A stretch of DNA of 46,573 nt from an uncultured Bacillota bacterium. GTDB taxonomy: Bacteria > Bacillota > Clostridia > Oscillospirales > Oscillospiraceae. Of the stretch, positions 24,635 to 32,097 are shown in pieces. Position numbers and translations under genes: made by a program. The first letter of the stretch is position 1, and every line of letters begins with the position of its first letter. The stretch is taken from assembly GCA_947385365.1 (NCBI GenBank), contig CANDKT010000004.1:1-46573 (forward strand), written 5' to 3'. The notes under the pieces were generated by a model. The model did not search any database and had not been told where the DNA came from. It saw only the letters and a list, made by a program, of their open reading frames with translations.

Positions 24635-25307
24635 ACGTGTTTTGGAGGCCGCCCGCGCGGAGTTGGGGACCAAAGAGTCTCCGCCCGACTCCAACAAATG
24701 CAAATACAACACCGCTTACTATGGCCGGGAAGTTTCCGGGTCCGGCTACCCCTGGTGCGCCGCTTTCGTCTGGTGGTGCTTCCAGCGGACTGGAGCGGCC
24801 AAGCTCTACTTCGGCGGCGGGAGGACCGCCTACTGTCCGACCCTTCTGAATTACCACAAAGCGCAGGGACAAGCGGTGCAGGGCGGCTACAAGCCCGGCG
24901 ATATCGTCTTTTTCAACTTCCAGGGGCAAAAAAATCCCGCCCATGTCGGTATTTGCGAGTCCTGGGATGGGCAATATATCATTACCATCGACGGCAACAC
25001 CGGCGCCGGCAACGACGCCAACGGCGGAGCCGTCTTGCGCCGGAGACGGCACAAAAAGTACATCGTCGGGGCGTACCGCCCCGCCTACAAGGAGGAAATC
25101 CGTATGTCTGAAGAGCAAGTCCGGAAATTAGTCCGGGACGAACTGGCGCGCGTGGAAGCCGAATCCGCTGCCCGACCTGTCCCCGATTGGGCCAAGGAAC
25201 TCTACGCGGAAGTCGTGGCCCGCGGGATCACCGACGGTTCCCGTCCAATGGCCGCCGCTACGCGGCTGGAAACCGCCATCATGGTCCACAGCGCGACGAA
25301 ACCATAA
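24624..25307 (+). CDS. CHAP-domain endolysin
   Basis: A 227-residue cell-wall hydrolase. The N-terminal CHAP amidase/endopeptidase domain has nucleophile Cys45 (YPWCAAFVWW), general base His107 (NPAHVGI) and a polar third residue near 123-125 (TIDGN). After about residue 160 comes a short C-terminal module ending WAKELYAEVVARGITDGSRP, like the SLH-like tails of clostridial phage amidases. It partners the holin. A strong internal SD and ATG (25104) in the same frame could yield the C-terminal module alone. No signal peptide is seen, consistent with holin-dependent export. Confidence 0.88.
   Translation: MTAERVLEAARAELGTKESPPDSNKCKYNTAYYGREVSGSGYPWCAAFVWWCFQRTGAAKLYFGGGRTAYCPTLLNYHKAQGQAVQGGYKPGDIVFFNFQGQKNPAHVGICESWDGQYIITIDGNTGAGNDANGGAVLRRRRHKKYIVGAYRPAYKEEIRMSEEQVRKLVRDELARVEAESAARPVPDWAKELYAEVVARGITDGSRPMAAATRLETAIMVHSATKP
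25089..25307 (+). other. Internal in-frame translation start within the endolysin
   Basis: AAGGAGG (25089-25095) lies 8 nt before an ATG at 25104, in frame with the endolysin (its codon 161). It would give a 67-residue protein starting MSEEQVRKLVRDELARVEAE, exactly the region after the CHAP domain. The match to the anti-SD is as good as those of full genes in this window. Confidence 0.5.
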
Positions 25308-25350
25308 CACGGGACCGCCGGAACGTCCGGAAGCGTGCAGAGAACCTTGA

Positions 25351-25427
25351 GGATTTTTTGTATTCTCCCCCTTTCAGGGGGAGAATACAGCTTTTATGGG
25401 GAGAATACCGTTTTTATGAGACCGGCG
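25351..25427 (+). repeat. Palindromic repeat copy plus half copy
   Basis: A full copy GTATTCTCCCCC/GGGGGAGAATAC with a 5-nt loop (25360-25388) is followed by a half copy GGGGAGAATACCG plus the flank TTTTTATGAGACCGGC (25398-25427). It lies between convergent genes. Confidence 0.82.
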
Positions 25428-25430
25428 GGG

Positions 25431-26186
25431 TCAAGCGTAATAGTACCGCCAGCCTGACGCGGTCTGCACACGGCGCACGGTCACGCCGAAAACGCGTTCC
25501 AGAACGCCGTCCGCACAGAGCTTCTCCGGAGGTCCGTCCGCCTGGAGCCGTCCCTCCGCGAACACGACCAGCCGGTCCGCCGCCCTCAGAGCCAGGCACA
25601 GATCGTGCAGCACCAGCACGACCGTCCGGCCCTCGTCGGCCATCCGGCGGGCTAACGCCATCACTTCCAGCTGACAGGACACGTCCAGGTAAGCGGTAGG
25701 CTCGTCCAAAAGCACGTTCTGCGTGTCCTGCGCCAGCACCATCGCGAAGTAGATCCTCTGCCGCTGTCCGCCGGACAGCTCCGCCATAGGCCGCTCCGCC
25801 AACTCCAAAGCGTCCACCTGTTCCAGGGCGCGGCGGACGGCAAGCTGATCCTCCGGGCGGTAACGCCGGGGGTAGTCCAGGTACGGGAACCGCCCGTGCA
25901 GCACCATCCGGCGGGCGTTGATATCCGGCACGTTCCGGGACTGCGCCAGGTAGGAGATCCGGCGGGCTCTCTGACGGGGCGTCAGACGCTCCAACGCCTG
26001 CCCGTCTAACCAGATCCCTCCGCCTAAACGCGGCTGGAGTCCCAGAATCGTGCGCAGGAACGTACTCTTCCCGCAGCCGTTCGGCCCCGCTAACACCGTC
26101 AGTTCCCCAGGCCCGAAGGTCAGCGTCACGTCTTCCAGCACGGACCGGGCCGGGTACCCGGCCCGTAGGGATTCCAGCTGTATCAA
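25431..26186 (-). CDS. ABC transporter ATP-binding protein (FecE/BtuD-type)
   Basis: A 251-residue ATPase of iron-siderophore, heme or cobalamin importers: Walker A GPNGCGKST, signature LSGGQRQR, Walker B VLLDEPTAYLD and switch His in VLVLHDL. A TTG at 26186 overlaps the permease stop and has GGGGAGGG 8 nt upstream, so it is preferred to upstream ATGs (for example 26225), which lack an SD. It is the last gene of the minus-strand transporter operon and energises the FecCD-type permease. Confidence 0.9.
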   Translation of the reverse strand: MIQLESLRAGYPARSVLEDVTLTFGPGELTVLAGPNGCGKSTFLRTILGLQPRLGGGIWLDGQALERLTPRQRARRISYLAQSRNVPDINARRMVLHGRFPYLDYPRRYRPEDQLAVRRALEQVDALELAERPMAELSGGQRQRIYFAMVLAQDTQNVLLDEPTAYLDVSCQLEVMALARRMADEGRTVVLVLHDLCLALRAADRLVVFAEGRLQADGPPEKLCADGVLERVFGVTVRRVQTASGWRYYYA

Positions 26187-27187
26187 AACGTCCGCCCTCC
26201 CCTCTGCCGCAGCAGCAGCCATAGAAAAAACGGTCCGCCTAAAAACGACAGCACGATTCCCACCGGCAGCTCGTAGGGCGCGAACAGGACCCGCGCCAGT
26301 AAATCGCACCCGGTCAGCAGCGCCGCGCCCCCCAACGCGGACGCAAGCAGAAAGTACCGGCTCTCTCCGCCCGCCAGCCGCCGCATGATGTGAGGCACGA
26401 TCAGTCCTACGAAACCTAACAGTCCCGCAAAACTCACCGCCGCCCCCGCTAACGCCGCCGCCAGCGTCAGCAGCACCAGACGCAGCGAACGGACCCGTAA
26501 ACCTAAACTCTGCGCGGTGTCCGTCCCCAGCATCAGCACGTCCATCTCACTGCCCAGCGCGAACGCCGCCGCCAGCGTCGGGAGGATCACCCAAGCCGCC
26601 GGGATCACCCGCGCCATCGTGACCCCAAACAGCCCGCCTACGCGGAAATCCGAGTACCCGCTGAGCGCTTCCGGCACAAAGGTGATGACCGCGTCGATGC
26701 CCGCGCCAAAGATGCTGGACACCGCCGCTCCCGTCAGCACGACCGTGAATCGAGACGCTCCGGTCCTCCGCGCGACGGACAGCACCAGCAGGACTCCGGC
26801 CAACGCCCCCAAAAAAGCCGCCAGAGGTCCGCACGGTTTCTCGGGGAACAGCGCGCAGCTCAACGCTACCATCAGCCCGGCTCCGGCGTTGACGCCGATG
26901 AGGTTGGGCGCGGCTAGAGGGTTGGCCAGCACGTTCTGGATGATCGCCCCGGAACAGGCCAACGCTCCGCCCGCCAGCAGGCAGCCGCACGTGCGCGGGA
27001 AGTAGACGTACCGCACAATCCGCGCCGCCGCGTCCGACCCGCCCGCTCCGCATAACGCCCGCCATACCGCCGCCGGCGACACGGCTACCCCGCCGAAACA
27101 GAGGCTCAGGCCCGCCAGCGCCAAAACCAGCCCGGACAGTACGGTCAGTTCACGAATCCGGGTAGAGGAGCTTCGCCAGCTCTTCAT
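26183..27187 (-). CDS. FecCD-family ABC permease
   Basis: A 334-residue integral membrane protein with about ten helices. It carries the family landmarks PRTCGCLLAGGALACSGAII, QNVLANPLAAPNLIGVNAGA, the coupling region LGLRVRSLRL and GLIVPHIMRRL. It forms the translocation channel for a ferric chelate, heme or corrinoid. The gene begins 38 nt inside the end of the binding-protein gene with a GGGGGGAA SD, and overlaps the ATPase start by 4 nt. The ligand cannot be told from sequence. Confidence 0.92.
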   Translation of the reverse strand: MKSWRSSSTRIRELTVLSGLVLALAGLSLCFGGVAVSPAAVWRALCGAGGSDAAARIVRYVYFPRTCGCLLAGGALACSGAIIQNVLANPLAAPNLIGVNAGAGLMVALSCALFPEKPCGPLAAFLGALAGVLLVLSVARRTGASRFTVVLTGAAVSSIFGAGIDAVITFVPEALSGYSDFRVGGLFGVTMARVIPAAWVILPTLAAAFALGSEMDVLMLGTDTAQSLGLRVRSLRLVLLTLAAALAGAAVSFAGLLGFVGLIVPHIMRRLAGGESRYFLLASALGGAALLTGCDLLARVLFAPYELPVGIVLSFLGGPFFLWLLLRQRGGRTF

Positions 27188-28088
27188 ACGCTTCCCCCCA
27201 CCGCCTGTTGGGCTTCAAATTGTACAGCTGATCGTCCAAAATGTGGAACCGCCCCTCCTGTACCGCGGTCAGTTCCCCCCACGCCGGATTGCTCAACAAC
27301 GTCTGTTCCAACGTGCGTTCCGCGTCCGTCTGGTCCGCCCCTTGCAGCACCGCGAACACAAAGTCCGGGTCCTCCGATAGAATGACCTCCAAGCTCAGCT
27401 GCTCCAACAGCCCGTTCGGGCTGTCCGCTACATTGACGCAGTCCAGATCCGCCAGCATCTCCCCCAGCACGCTGTCCCGGCTGTCCTTGACCTTGCAGCT
27501 GGAACCCGTAGCCCGGACGTACAGCACCCGAGGCCGGGACCCGTCCGCTTTGGCTCTGGCCGCGTCGATCTGCGTCTGGAGAGCCAGCCCGTACTGCTCA
27601 TAGTACTGCGTCTGACCGGTGATCTGCGTGCAGATGTCCAGCATATTCAGGTAATCCTCGAAGCCGGTCACGTGGAAGTACGCCACGGGCAGCCCCATTG
27701 CTTCCAACGTCTCCAGCAGCTCCACCTGCGCGGCGGTGTTGCTGCTGGCCAGGACCAGATCCGGCTGGACGGAAAGGAGAAGTTCCAGGCTCGGGGTCTT
27801 GACGCCGCCTAAGTCCACGACGTCCTCGTCCAAGCCCAGGTCGAAGCTGGTCCAAGCGTCCCCTGCCGCCGCCGTCAGCGTATCCTTCCCGCCCGCCAGG
27901 CACCATATGTCCGCGAAGCTCCCGGTGAGCGCGGCGACGCGTTCCGGCTGATCCACCGTCACGGTCCGGCCCAGGCTGTCCGAGAACGTCACGCCAGTCG
28001 CCGGAGCGGTCGAGACGCTTCCTCCCCGCCCGCCGCAGGCGGTCAGCAACAGCGCCGATACCAAAAACAAAACGATTTTCCGTCTCAT
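27150..28088 (-). CDS. ABC substrate-binding lipoprotein (PF01497-type)
   Basis: A 312-residue lipoprotein: signal peptide with lipobox LLTAC, then a class III binding fold (VTFSDSLGRTVTVDQPERVA, SVQPDLVLASSNTAAQVELL). It captures a ferric siderophore, heme or cobalamin for the downstream permease. It is the first gene of the operon, with a promoter at 28139-28167. I saw no cobalamin-riboswitch core in the short leader, which mildly favours iron over B12, but no Fur box was confidently found either. Confidence 0.88.
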   Translation of the reverse strand: MRRKIVLFLVSALLLTACGGRGGSVSTAPATGVTFSDSLGRTVTVDQPERVAALTGSFADIWCLAGGKDTLTAAAGDAWTSFDLGLDEDVVDLGGVKTPSLELLLSVQPDLVLASSNTAAQVELLETLEAMGLPVAYFHVTGFEDYLNMLDICTQITGQTQYYEQYGLALQTQIDAARAKADGSRPRVLYVRATGSSCKVKDSRDSVLGEMLADLDCVNVADSPNGLLEQLSLEVILSEDPDFVFAVLQGADQTDAERTLEQTLLSNPAWGELTAVQEGRFHILDDQLYNLKPNRRWGEAYEELAKLLYPDS

Positions 28089-28138
28089 AGGGACCCCTCC
28101 CGTCCGTCCGCGCCCGCAAATTGGAGCCGTTTGGTCCT

Positions 28139-28167
28139 ATTCTAACAGAAAGCTCCTCCTTTTACAA
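28139..28167 (-). promoter_or_regulatory. Promoter of the ABC importer operon
   Basis: On the minus strand TTGTAA (28162-28167), a 17-bp spacer and TAGAAT (28139-28144). Confidence 0.6.
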
Positions 28168-28189
28168 GAGCCACCGTTCCGGCGTCACG

Positions 28190-28243
28190 CCCGTCTCATA
28201 CAAGCTGTATTCTCCCCCCAAAGGGAGAAGAATACAAAAAATC
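28190..28243 (-). repeat. Reverse-oriented palindromic repeat copy
   Basis: An imperfect stem at 28207-28235. Its reverse complement carries the family flanks GGATTTTTTGTATTC on one side and ACAGCTTGTATGAGACGGGC on the other, so it is a full unit. Confidence 0.8.
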
Positions 28244-28251
28244 CCGCATAT

Positions 28252-28274
28252 GTCTATTATCGTAGACTATCGTT
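28252..28274 (+). promoter_or_regulatory. Possible operator before the XRE gene
   Basis: An inverted repeat GTCTA-N6-TAGAC (28252-28267) overlaps a direct repeat of TATCGT (28258-28263, 28269-28274). It lies about 50 bp before the XRE start. Autoregulation is an inference. Confidence 0.35.
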
Positions 28275-28320
28275 TTCCCGTTTTCTCCTACACTATCTGT
28301 TGAGAAAGAGGGGTGAGGCG

Positions 28321-28557
28321 GTGCAATTCGACAATCGTGCGGTTGGGAGAACCATTCGCAGTCTCCGCAATAAGAAGGGCGTATCTCAAGATGTTTTGAG
28401 CGGCTTCGCGGGAATTGCCCGCACTCATCTGACAATGATTGAGAACGGGGATAAACAGGCAAATTTTGAAACCATCTGGAAAATTGCAAATGCTCTGGAT
28501 ATGCGTCCCAGTGAGCTTGTTGCTCAAATTGAGGCTGAAATAGAACGAAATAGTTGA
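28321..28557 (+). CDS. Small XRE-family HTH regulator
   Basis: A 78-residue protein that is essentially one HTH_3 domain: RTIRSLRNKKGVSQDVLSGF, then IARTHLTMIENGDKQ as recognition region and MRPSELVAQIEAEI at the end. AGAGGGG at about 28307-28313 places GTG 28321 as the start; an in-frame TTG at 28300 lies before that SD. It resembles phage or plasmid Cro/CI-like repressors, with no effector domain. Codon usage is less GC-rich than the neighbours, hinting at acquisition. A terminator follows at 28621. Confidence 0.85.
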   Translation: MQFDNRAVGRTIRSLRNKKGVSQDVLSGFAGIARTHLTMIENGDKQANFETIWKIANALDMRPSELVAQIEAEIERNS

Positions 28558-28620
28558 TAGTATGGGACGGGGCGCGGTAGTAGCGGCAAGCAATGGACCC
28601 GTTGCAAAACGGCAAAAAAA

Positions 28621-28662
28621 GAGGAAATTGGCAGCCCCAAAGGGCAGCCAATTTCTCTTTTT
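28621..28662 (+). terminator. Terminator after the XRE gene
   Basis: A long hairpin GAGGAAATTGGCAGCCC/GGGCAGCCAATTTCTC is followed by TTTTT. The T-run on the plus strand fits the XRE gene. Confidence 0.88.
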
Positions 28663-28691
28663 GCTTAAATGGGGCGTGACGCTGGAGTCTG

Positions 28692-30830
28692 TCAGAAGCG
28701 GTCGGGCCAGCCGGAGAGGAACCAGACCGGCGCGAGCCAGCTGAGCAGGAACACGAGTAAGTTCAGGGGAGACAGGGAGCTGTAGGCGGCCAGCGAGACC
28801 AAATAAGCGGCTAACGCGACGCCTAAGGCGGCGCTCATGCAGCACAGGGCCGCGCCCAAACGGACCGCGCGGCGTAAGCGGCGGCCAGCGGTGACGGCCT
28901 CGGCGCAGGGGAAGAGTCCCTCCCGGCACAGCAATGCGGTGAGGGTCTCGCTGTGGAGCTGGTCCGGGTCGGACAACTCCCGGCGGCGTTCCACTTGCGG
29001 GAAATCCATCTTGTCCGCGGCCAGCCGGAAGCGTTGTTGGAGCATCGCGGGGATCAGGTTAAAGTCCCGGGTGGCCAAAACTACGGAGACTTTCTCCCGC
29101 ATCAGCTCCTCCACGGAGGGGAAGACGGTGTCGGGCAGGGAGTAGTTCAGGGCGAAAATACCGGCCAGCTGTCCGTTGATGGCGCAGAAGACCGCGCTTT
29201 TGACGTTCAGGCCGGGGGGCAGGGAGATCTCCATCAGGCGCATGAAGGCGGCGGAGCCGACTAAGACCTGATCGCCTCGGATCTCGGCGGACAGGCCGCC
29301 CTCGTAGCAGCACAGGTCGTTGGCCTTACGCATCAGGCCGCCCAAGGCCCGCAGCTGTTCGTGGAACAGGCGGGTCAAGCCGCTGCCGGAGTCCCGGATG
29401 AGGGTCGCGGTGTAGGCCATGACGCGTTCCACGGGGAAATTGTGGAACATTTTGTACCCGTTGAACTCCACGTAGCCCGGCGGGAAGAGGTCGGAGTCGG
29501 TGACGAGGAGCCGGTTTCCGCGGCGGGACCGGGCGACGCCCGGCCAACCGGCCAGAGCCGCGCCGCTTTGGGCCAAGCGGCGGGCGAGTTTGAACACAGG
29601 CCGTCCGTAGACCAGCGCCCCGCCGAACGCCGCGGATGCGGTGAACAACGCGGACAGCGCCCAGATCAAGTCCTGTCTGTGTTCCACGGTAGCCACGAAC
29701 GCCAGCAGTACGTCGGCCAGGAACAGCAGCGGACAGCAGCGGCTGTAGATACGCTGCGCCCCGTCGTCCGTCTGGATCTGACTGCCGAACCCTTCCGGCG
29801 TGCCCGGCCACTTGGAGAAGCTGTCTTTACCGTTCCACTTGCCGGGGTCCAGGGTGATCCGGTAAGGTTCGGCGGAAGCCGCGGCGGTCCGGCAGGACAG
29901 CCGCAGTCCAGCGCGTTTGCAGAAGCTCCCGTGGAGCAGGAAAAACATCCCGAACAGGACCGCCGCGGCGTAGGGCAAGCGCGGGGTCTCGGGCGGGTGC
30001 AGGGCCAGCAGGATGCCGTCCGCCAGCGTGAAGCCGCAGGAGAACGCGGCTAAGGTATCCATCCCGAACCGTCCCCGCAGACCGCGCCACAGGCCGACGG
30101 CTAACGCGTCGATGGCCAGCAGCGCGCCCAGTCCGAGCAGGCCGACGGCGAACCAGCCTTGTATTGCGGCGACGTCCTCCGGCCACGCCAGTCCCAGCGC
30201 GGGGATCAGCAGCTGTCCGCCTGCGGCGCAGGCCAGGAAAAACAGGAACACGCTCCGCACTTGCATCCCGTGCAGGCCGATCCCGTAACGCCGGGCCAAT
30301 TCCTCCGGCGGCGTGTCCGGCGGCGGCGGCGCGGCGCGGTGGGGCAGGCGGAACCACGTTTCCCGTTCCGGTCCGGCCTCCTCCAACGGTTCGTCCTCCC
30401 AATCCGTTCCTGGGATCAGGCTTTCCAAACGGCGCACTTCTTCCGGGTCGGTACTCTCGTCCTCTTCGAACATCCGGTCCGCGTAGTGGTCTGCGCGGCG
30501 GCTCAAGTCCTTCAGGAACGCGGTCAATACGCTTTCCTCCCGGCTTTTCGGCTGCGTCTCCTCGTGGACCTCTTCCCGCCGCTCCCCGCCGGGGAATGGG
30601 ATGACCGTGTCGGATTCCGCTCCATCGTCTTCTTCCGGCTCCTCGTCCGGCGCGTCCTCGGGCGGCGCAGCTACTGCGCCGGGAAACGCTACGACTTTCG
30701 GCTTCGGCCCGCGCCCGTACTCCGCCAGGATCTCGTCCAGTGAGAACCCGGCTCCGTCCGCGCTCCCGATGAGTTTTTTCACATCGGCCAAGTCGCTCGT
30801 GTTCATTTTTTTATCTTCGCGCTCGTCCAT
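28692..30830 (-). CDS. P-type-ATPase-like membrane protein lacking the phosphorylation site
   Basis: A 712-residue protein. An acidic soluble N-terminus (1-165, with FSLDEILAEYG and VIPFPG) precedes four helices (about 192-305), a loop, two helices (about 365-410), a soluble domain (411-650) and two terminal helices (655-705). The topology and the stretch IRGDQVLVGSAAFMRLM to INGQLAGIFALNYSLPD resemble the end of the nucleotide domain and the P-domain of P1B ATPases. DKTGT is replaced by TDSDLFPPG (444-452), and TGDN and GDGxND are missing. It therefore cannot cycle as a pump by known chemistry. The SD AAGGAG is 5 nt before the ATG. A regulatory or scaffold role is conjecture. Confidence 0.72.
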   Translation of the reverse strand: MDEREDKKMNTSDLADVKKLIGSADGAGFSLDEILAEYGRGPKPKVVAFPGAVAAPPEDAPDEEPEEDDGAESDTVIPFPGGERREEVHEETQPKSREESVLTAFLKDLSRRADHYADRMFEEDESTDPEEVRRLESLIPGTDWEDEPLEEAGPERETWFRLPHRAAPPPPDTPPEELARRYGIGLHGMQVRSVFLFFLACAAGGQLLIPALGLAWPEDVAAIQGWFAVGLLGLGALLAIDALAVGLWRGLRGRFGMDTLAAFSCGFTLADGILLALHPPETPRLPYAAAVLFGMFFLLHGSFCKRAGLRLSCRTAAASAEPYRITLDPGKWNGKDSFSKWPGTPEGFGSQIQTDDGAQRIYSRCCPLLFLADVLLAFVATVEHRQDLIWALSALFTASAAFGGALVYGRPVFKLARRLAQSGAALAGWPGVARSRRGNRLLVTDSDLFPPGYVEFNGYKMFHNFPVERVMAYTATLIRDSGSGLTRLFHEQLRALGGLMRKANDLCCYEGGLSAEIRGDQVLVGSAAFMRLMEISLPPGLNVKSAVFCAINGQLAGIFALNYSLPDTVFPSVEELMREKVSVVLATRDFNLIPAMLQQRFRLAADKMDFPQVERRRELSDPDQLHSETLTALLCREGLFPCAEAVTAGRRLRRAVRLGAALCCMSAALGVALAAYLVSLAAYSSLSPLNLLVFLLSWLAPVWFLSGWPDRF

Positions 30831-30860
30831 TGGTACTCCTTCGCCGGGCTACGCGTTTTG

Positions 30861-30893
30861 CAAGGTCCCGCCCCCGGCTGAGACGGGACCTTG
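30861..30893. other. Intergenic hairpin between rlmB and the P-ATPase-like gene
   Basis: A perfect 10-bp stem CAAGGTCCCG/CGGGACCTTG (30861-30870 with 30884-30893) without a T-run on either side. It could be a weak terminator or an RNA processing or stability hairpin in a minus-strand transcript. Confidence 0.6.
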
Positions 30894-30905
30894 AACTTGT
30901 CTCTG

Positions 30906-31685
30906 CTAACCGCCTGTCCGCTGCCGCACCGCCTCGTACAGCAGCACCGCCGCCGCTGCGGAAGCGTTCAGCGAATTGATCTTCCCGAACATCGGGATGG
31001 ACACCGTAAAGTCGCACGTCTCCGCCACTAAACGTCCCATTCCTTCCCCTTCGCTGCCGATGACGATGGCCGCGGGACCTTTCAGGTCCGCCCGGTACAG
31101 GCTCGTGGTCCCTCCGGCGGCCGTCCCGAACACCCAGATACCAGCCGCTTTCAGCTCCTTGAGCAGCGCGGGTAAATTCGGCACGCGGGCGACCGGCACG
31201 TGCGCGACCGCTCCCGCGGACGTCTTCGCCACCACCGCCGTCAGCCCTGCGGAACGGCGTTTCGGGATAATTACCCCGTGCGCGCCTGCCGCGTCCGCCG
31301 TGCGGATGACCGCCCCTAAATTATGCGGGTCGCTCAACTCGTCGCACACCACCAGCAAAGGCGGTTCTCCTTTTTCCTGCGCGGCGGCTAACATCTCGTC
31401 CACGCTCGCGTAGGCCCGCACCGCCGCCTGCGCGATTACGCCTTGATGCGCGTGCGTGCGGCTCATCGCGTCCAGCTTCCGCCGGTCCGCCTCCACTACG
31501 ACCACGCCCTTCTCCCGCGCCGAAGCCGCGATATGGCCTAACGCCCCGTCGTGTTCCCCTTTTTGCAGGAAGATCTTGTCCAGATTGACTCCGGCCCGTA
31601 ACGCTTCAATCACCGCGTTCCGGCCTTCTATGATTCCGTCGTTTTCCGTTTCGACCGGCGCGGAGCGCCGTAACCGTTCCCGCAT
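30906..31685 (-). CDS. rlmB: 23S rRNA 2'-O-methyltransferase RlmB (TrmH/SpoU family)
   Basis: A 259-residue SPOUT methyltransferase that methylates G2251-equivalent 23S rRNA. It has an N-terminal substrate-binding region (IIEGRNAVIEALRAG, HQGVIAQ) and a C-terminal knot with DPHNLGAVIRTADAAG, IVIGSEGEGM and SLNASAAAAVLLYE. The SD GGGAGGA precedes the ATG. The family also contains tRNA methyltransferases; the presence of both domains favours RlmB-type. Confidence 0.9.
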   Translation of the reverse strand: MRERLRRSAPVETENDGIIEGRNAVIEALRAGVNLDKIFLQKGEHDGALGHIAASAREKGVVVVEADRRKLDAMSRTHAHQGVIAQAAVRAYASVDEMLAAAQEKGEPPLLVVCDELSDPHNLGAVIRTADAAGAHGVIIPKRRSAGLTAVVAKTSAGAVAHVPVARVPNLPALLKELKAAGIWVFGTAAGGTTSLYRADLKGPAAIVIGSEGEGMGRLVAETCDFTVSIPMFGKINSLNASAAAAVLLYEAVRQRTGG

Positions 31686-31743
31686 AGTAATCCTCCCAGC
31701 AAACGCTTTTTTTTAGGATTGTCCACTTTTTGTGATTGCCTAC

Positions 31744-31901
31744 GCCTCGCAGCATCGGGGTCCAGGGGGTTGGCCCCCTGGCGCGGGTCCAGGGGCGCGG
31801 AGCCCCTGGCGGGTTTGGGCGGAGCCCAACATAAAATAATCCAGTTCTTTTTGGTTCTTTTTCTCTCGAGAAAAAGAACCTGGACCCCGATGCCGCGAAG
31901 C
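31744..31901. repeat. 158-bp inverted-repeat element with nested hairpins
   Basis: Terminal inverted repeats of 23 bp (31744-31766 and 31879-31901, two mismatches, core GCATCGGGGTCCAGG) enclose three nested GC hairpins (CCAGGGGGTTGGCCCCCTGG, CCAGGGGC/GCCCCTGG, GGGCGGAGCCC) and a GGTTCTTTTTCTC/GAGAAAAAGAACC palindrome. No ORF. It looks like a MITE or REP-like element. It occupies part of the 412-bp gap between rlmB and the response regulator. Confidence 0.8.
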
Positions 31902-32010
31902 GTGGTCTATCACTAATCCGCTCCTGCAATTATACCCTACCAACTCCCCCCCGTCAACAAAAAGCGCCTTGGTCTTGCGCATTTGGTCGGCTTGTACTAC
32001 AATCGGAACT

Positions 32011-32069
32011 GTAAGAAATTCGTAAGAGATTTCCCAACGTCTTTGTAAGAAACAGCTGTTATCCTAAGA
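32011..32069 (+). promoter_or_regulatory. GTAAGA direct repeats upstream of the response regulator
   Basis: GTAAGA occurs at 32011-32016, 32022-32027 (11 bp, one helical turn apart) and 32045-32050, with a related CTAAGA at 32064-32069. OmpR-type regulators bind such direct repeats, so this is probably the autoregulated promoter. No consensus -35 is present, as expected for an activated promoter. Confidence 0.55.
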
Positions 32070-32097
32070 CCAGCGAACGAGGAAGGAGCAAACCCTC

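Noticed and set aside
24164-25307. A full prophage around the holin and endolysin
   Set aside because: No integrase, terminase, capsid, tail or phage regulator gene was found on either side; neighbours are chromosomal genes.
28089-28190. Cobalamin or other riboswitch before the ABC importer
   Set aside because: The leader is under 60 nt after the predicted start and shows no B12-box or other conserved riboswitch core.
12727-28243. The repeated GTATTCTCCCCC hairpins as a CRISPR array
   Set aside because: Copies are scattered over 16 kb in both orientations, without regular unique spacers and with no cas genes.
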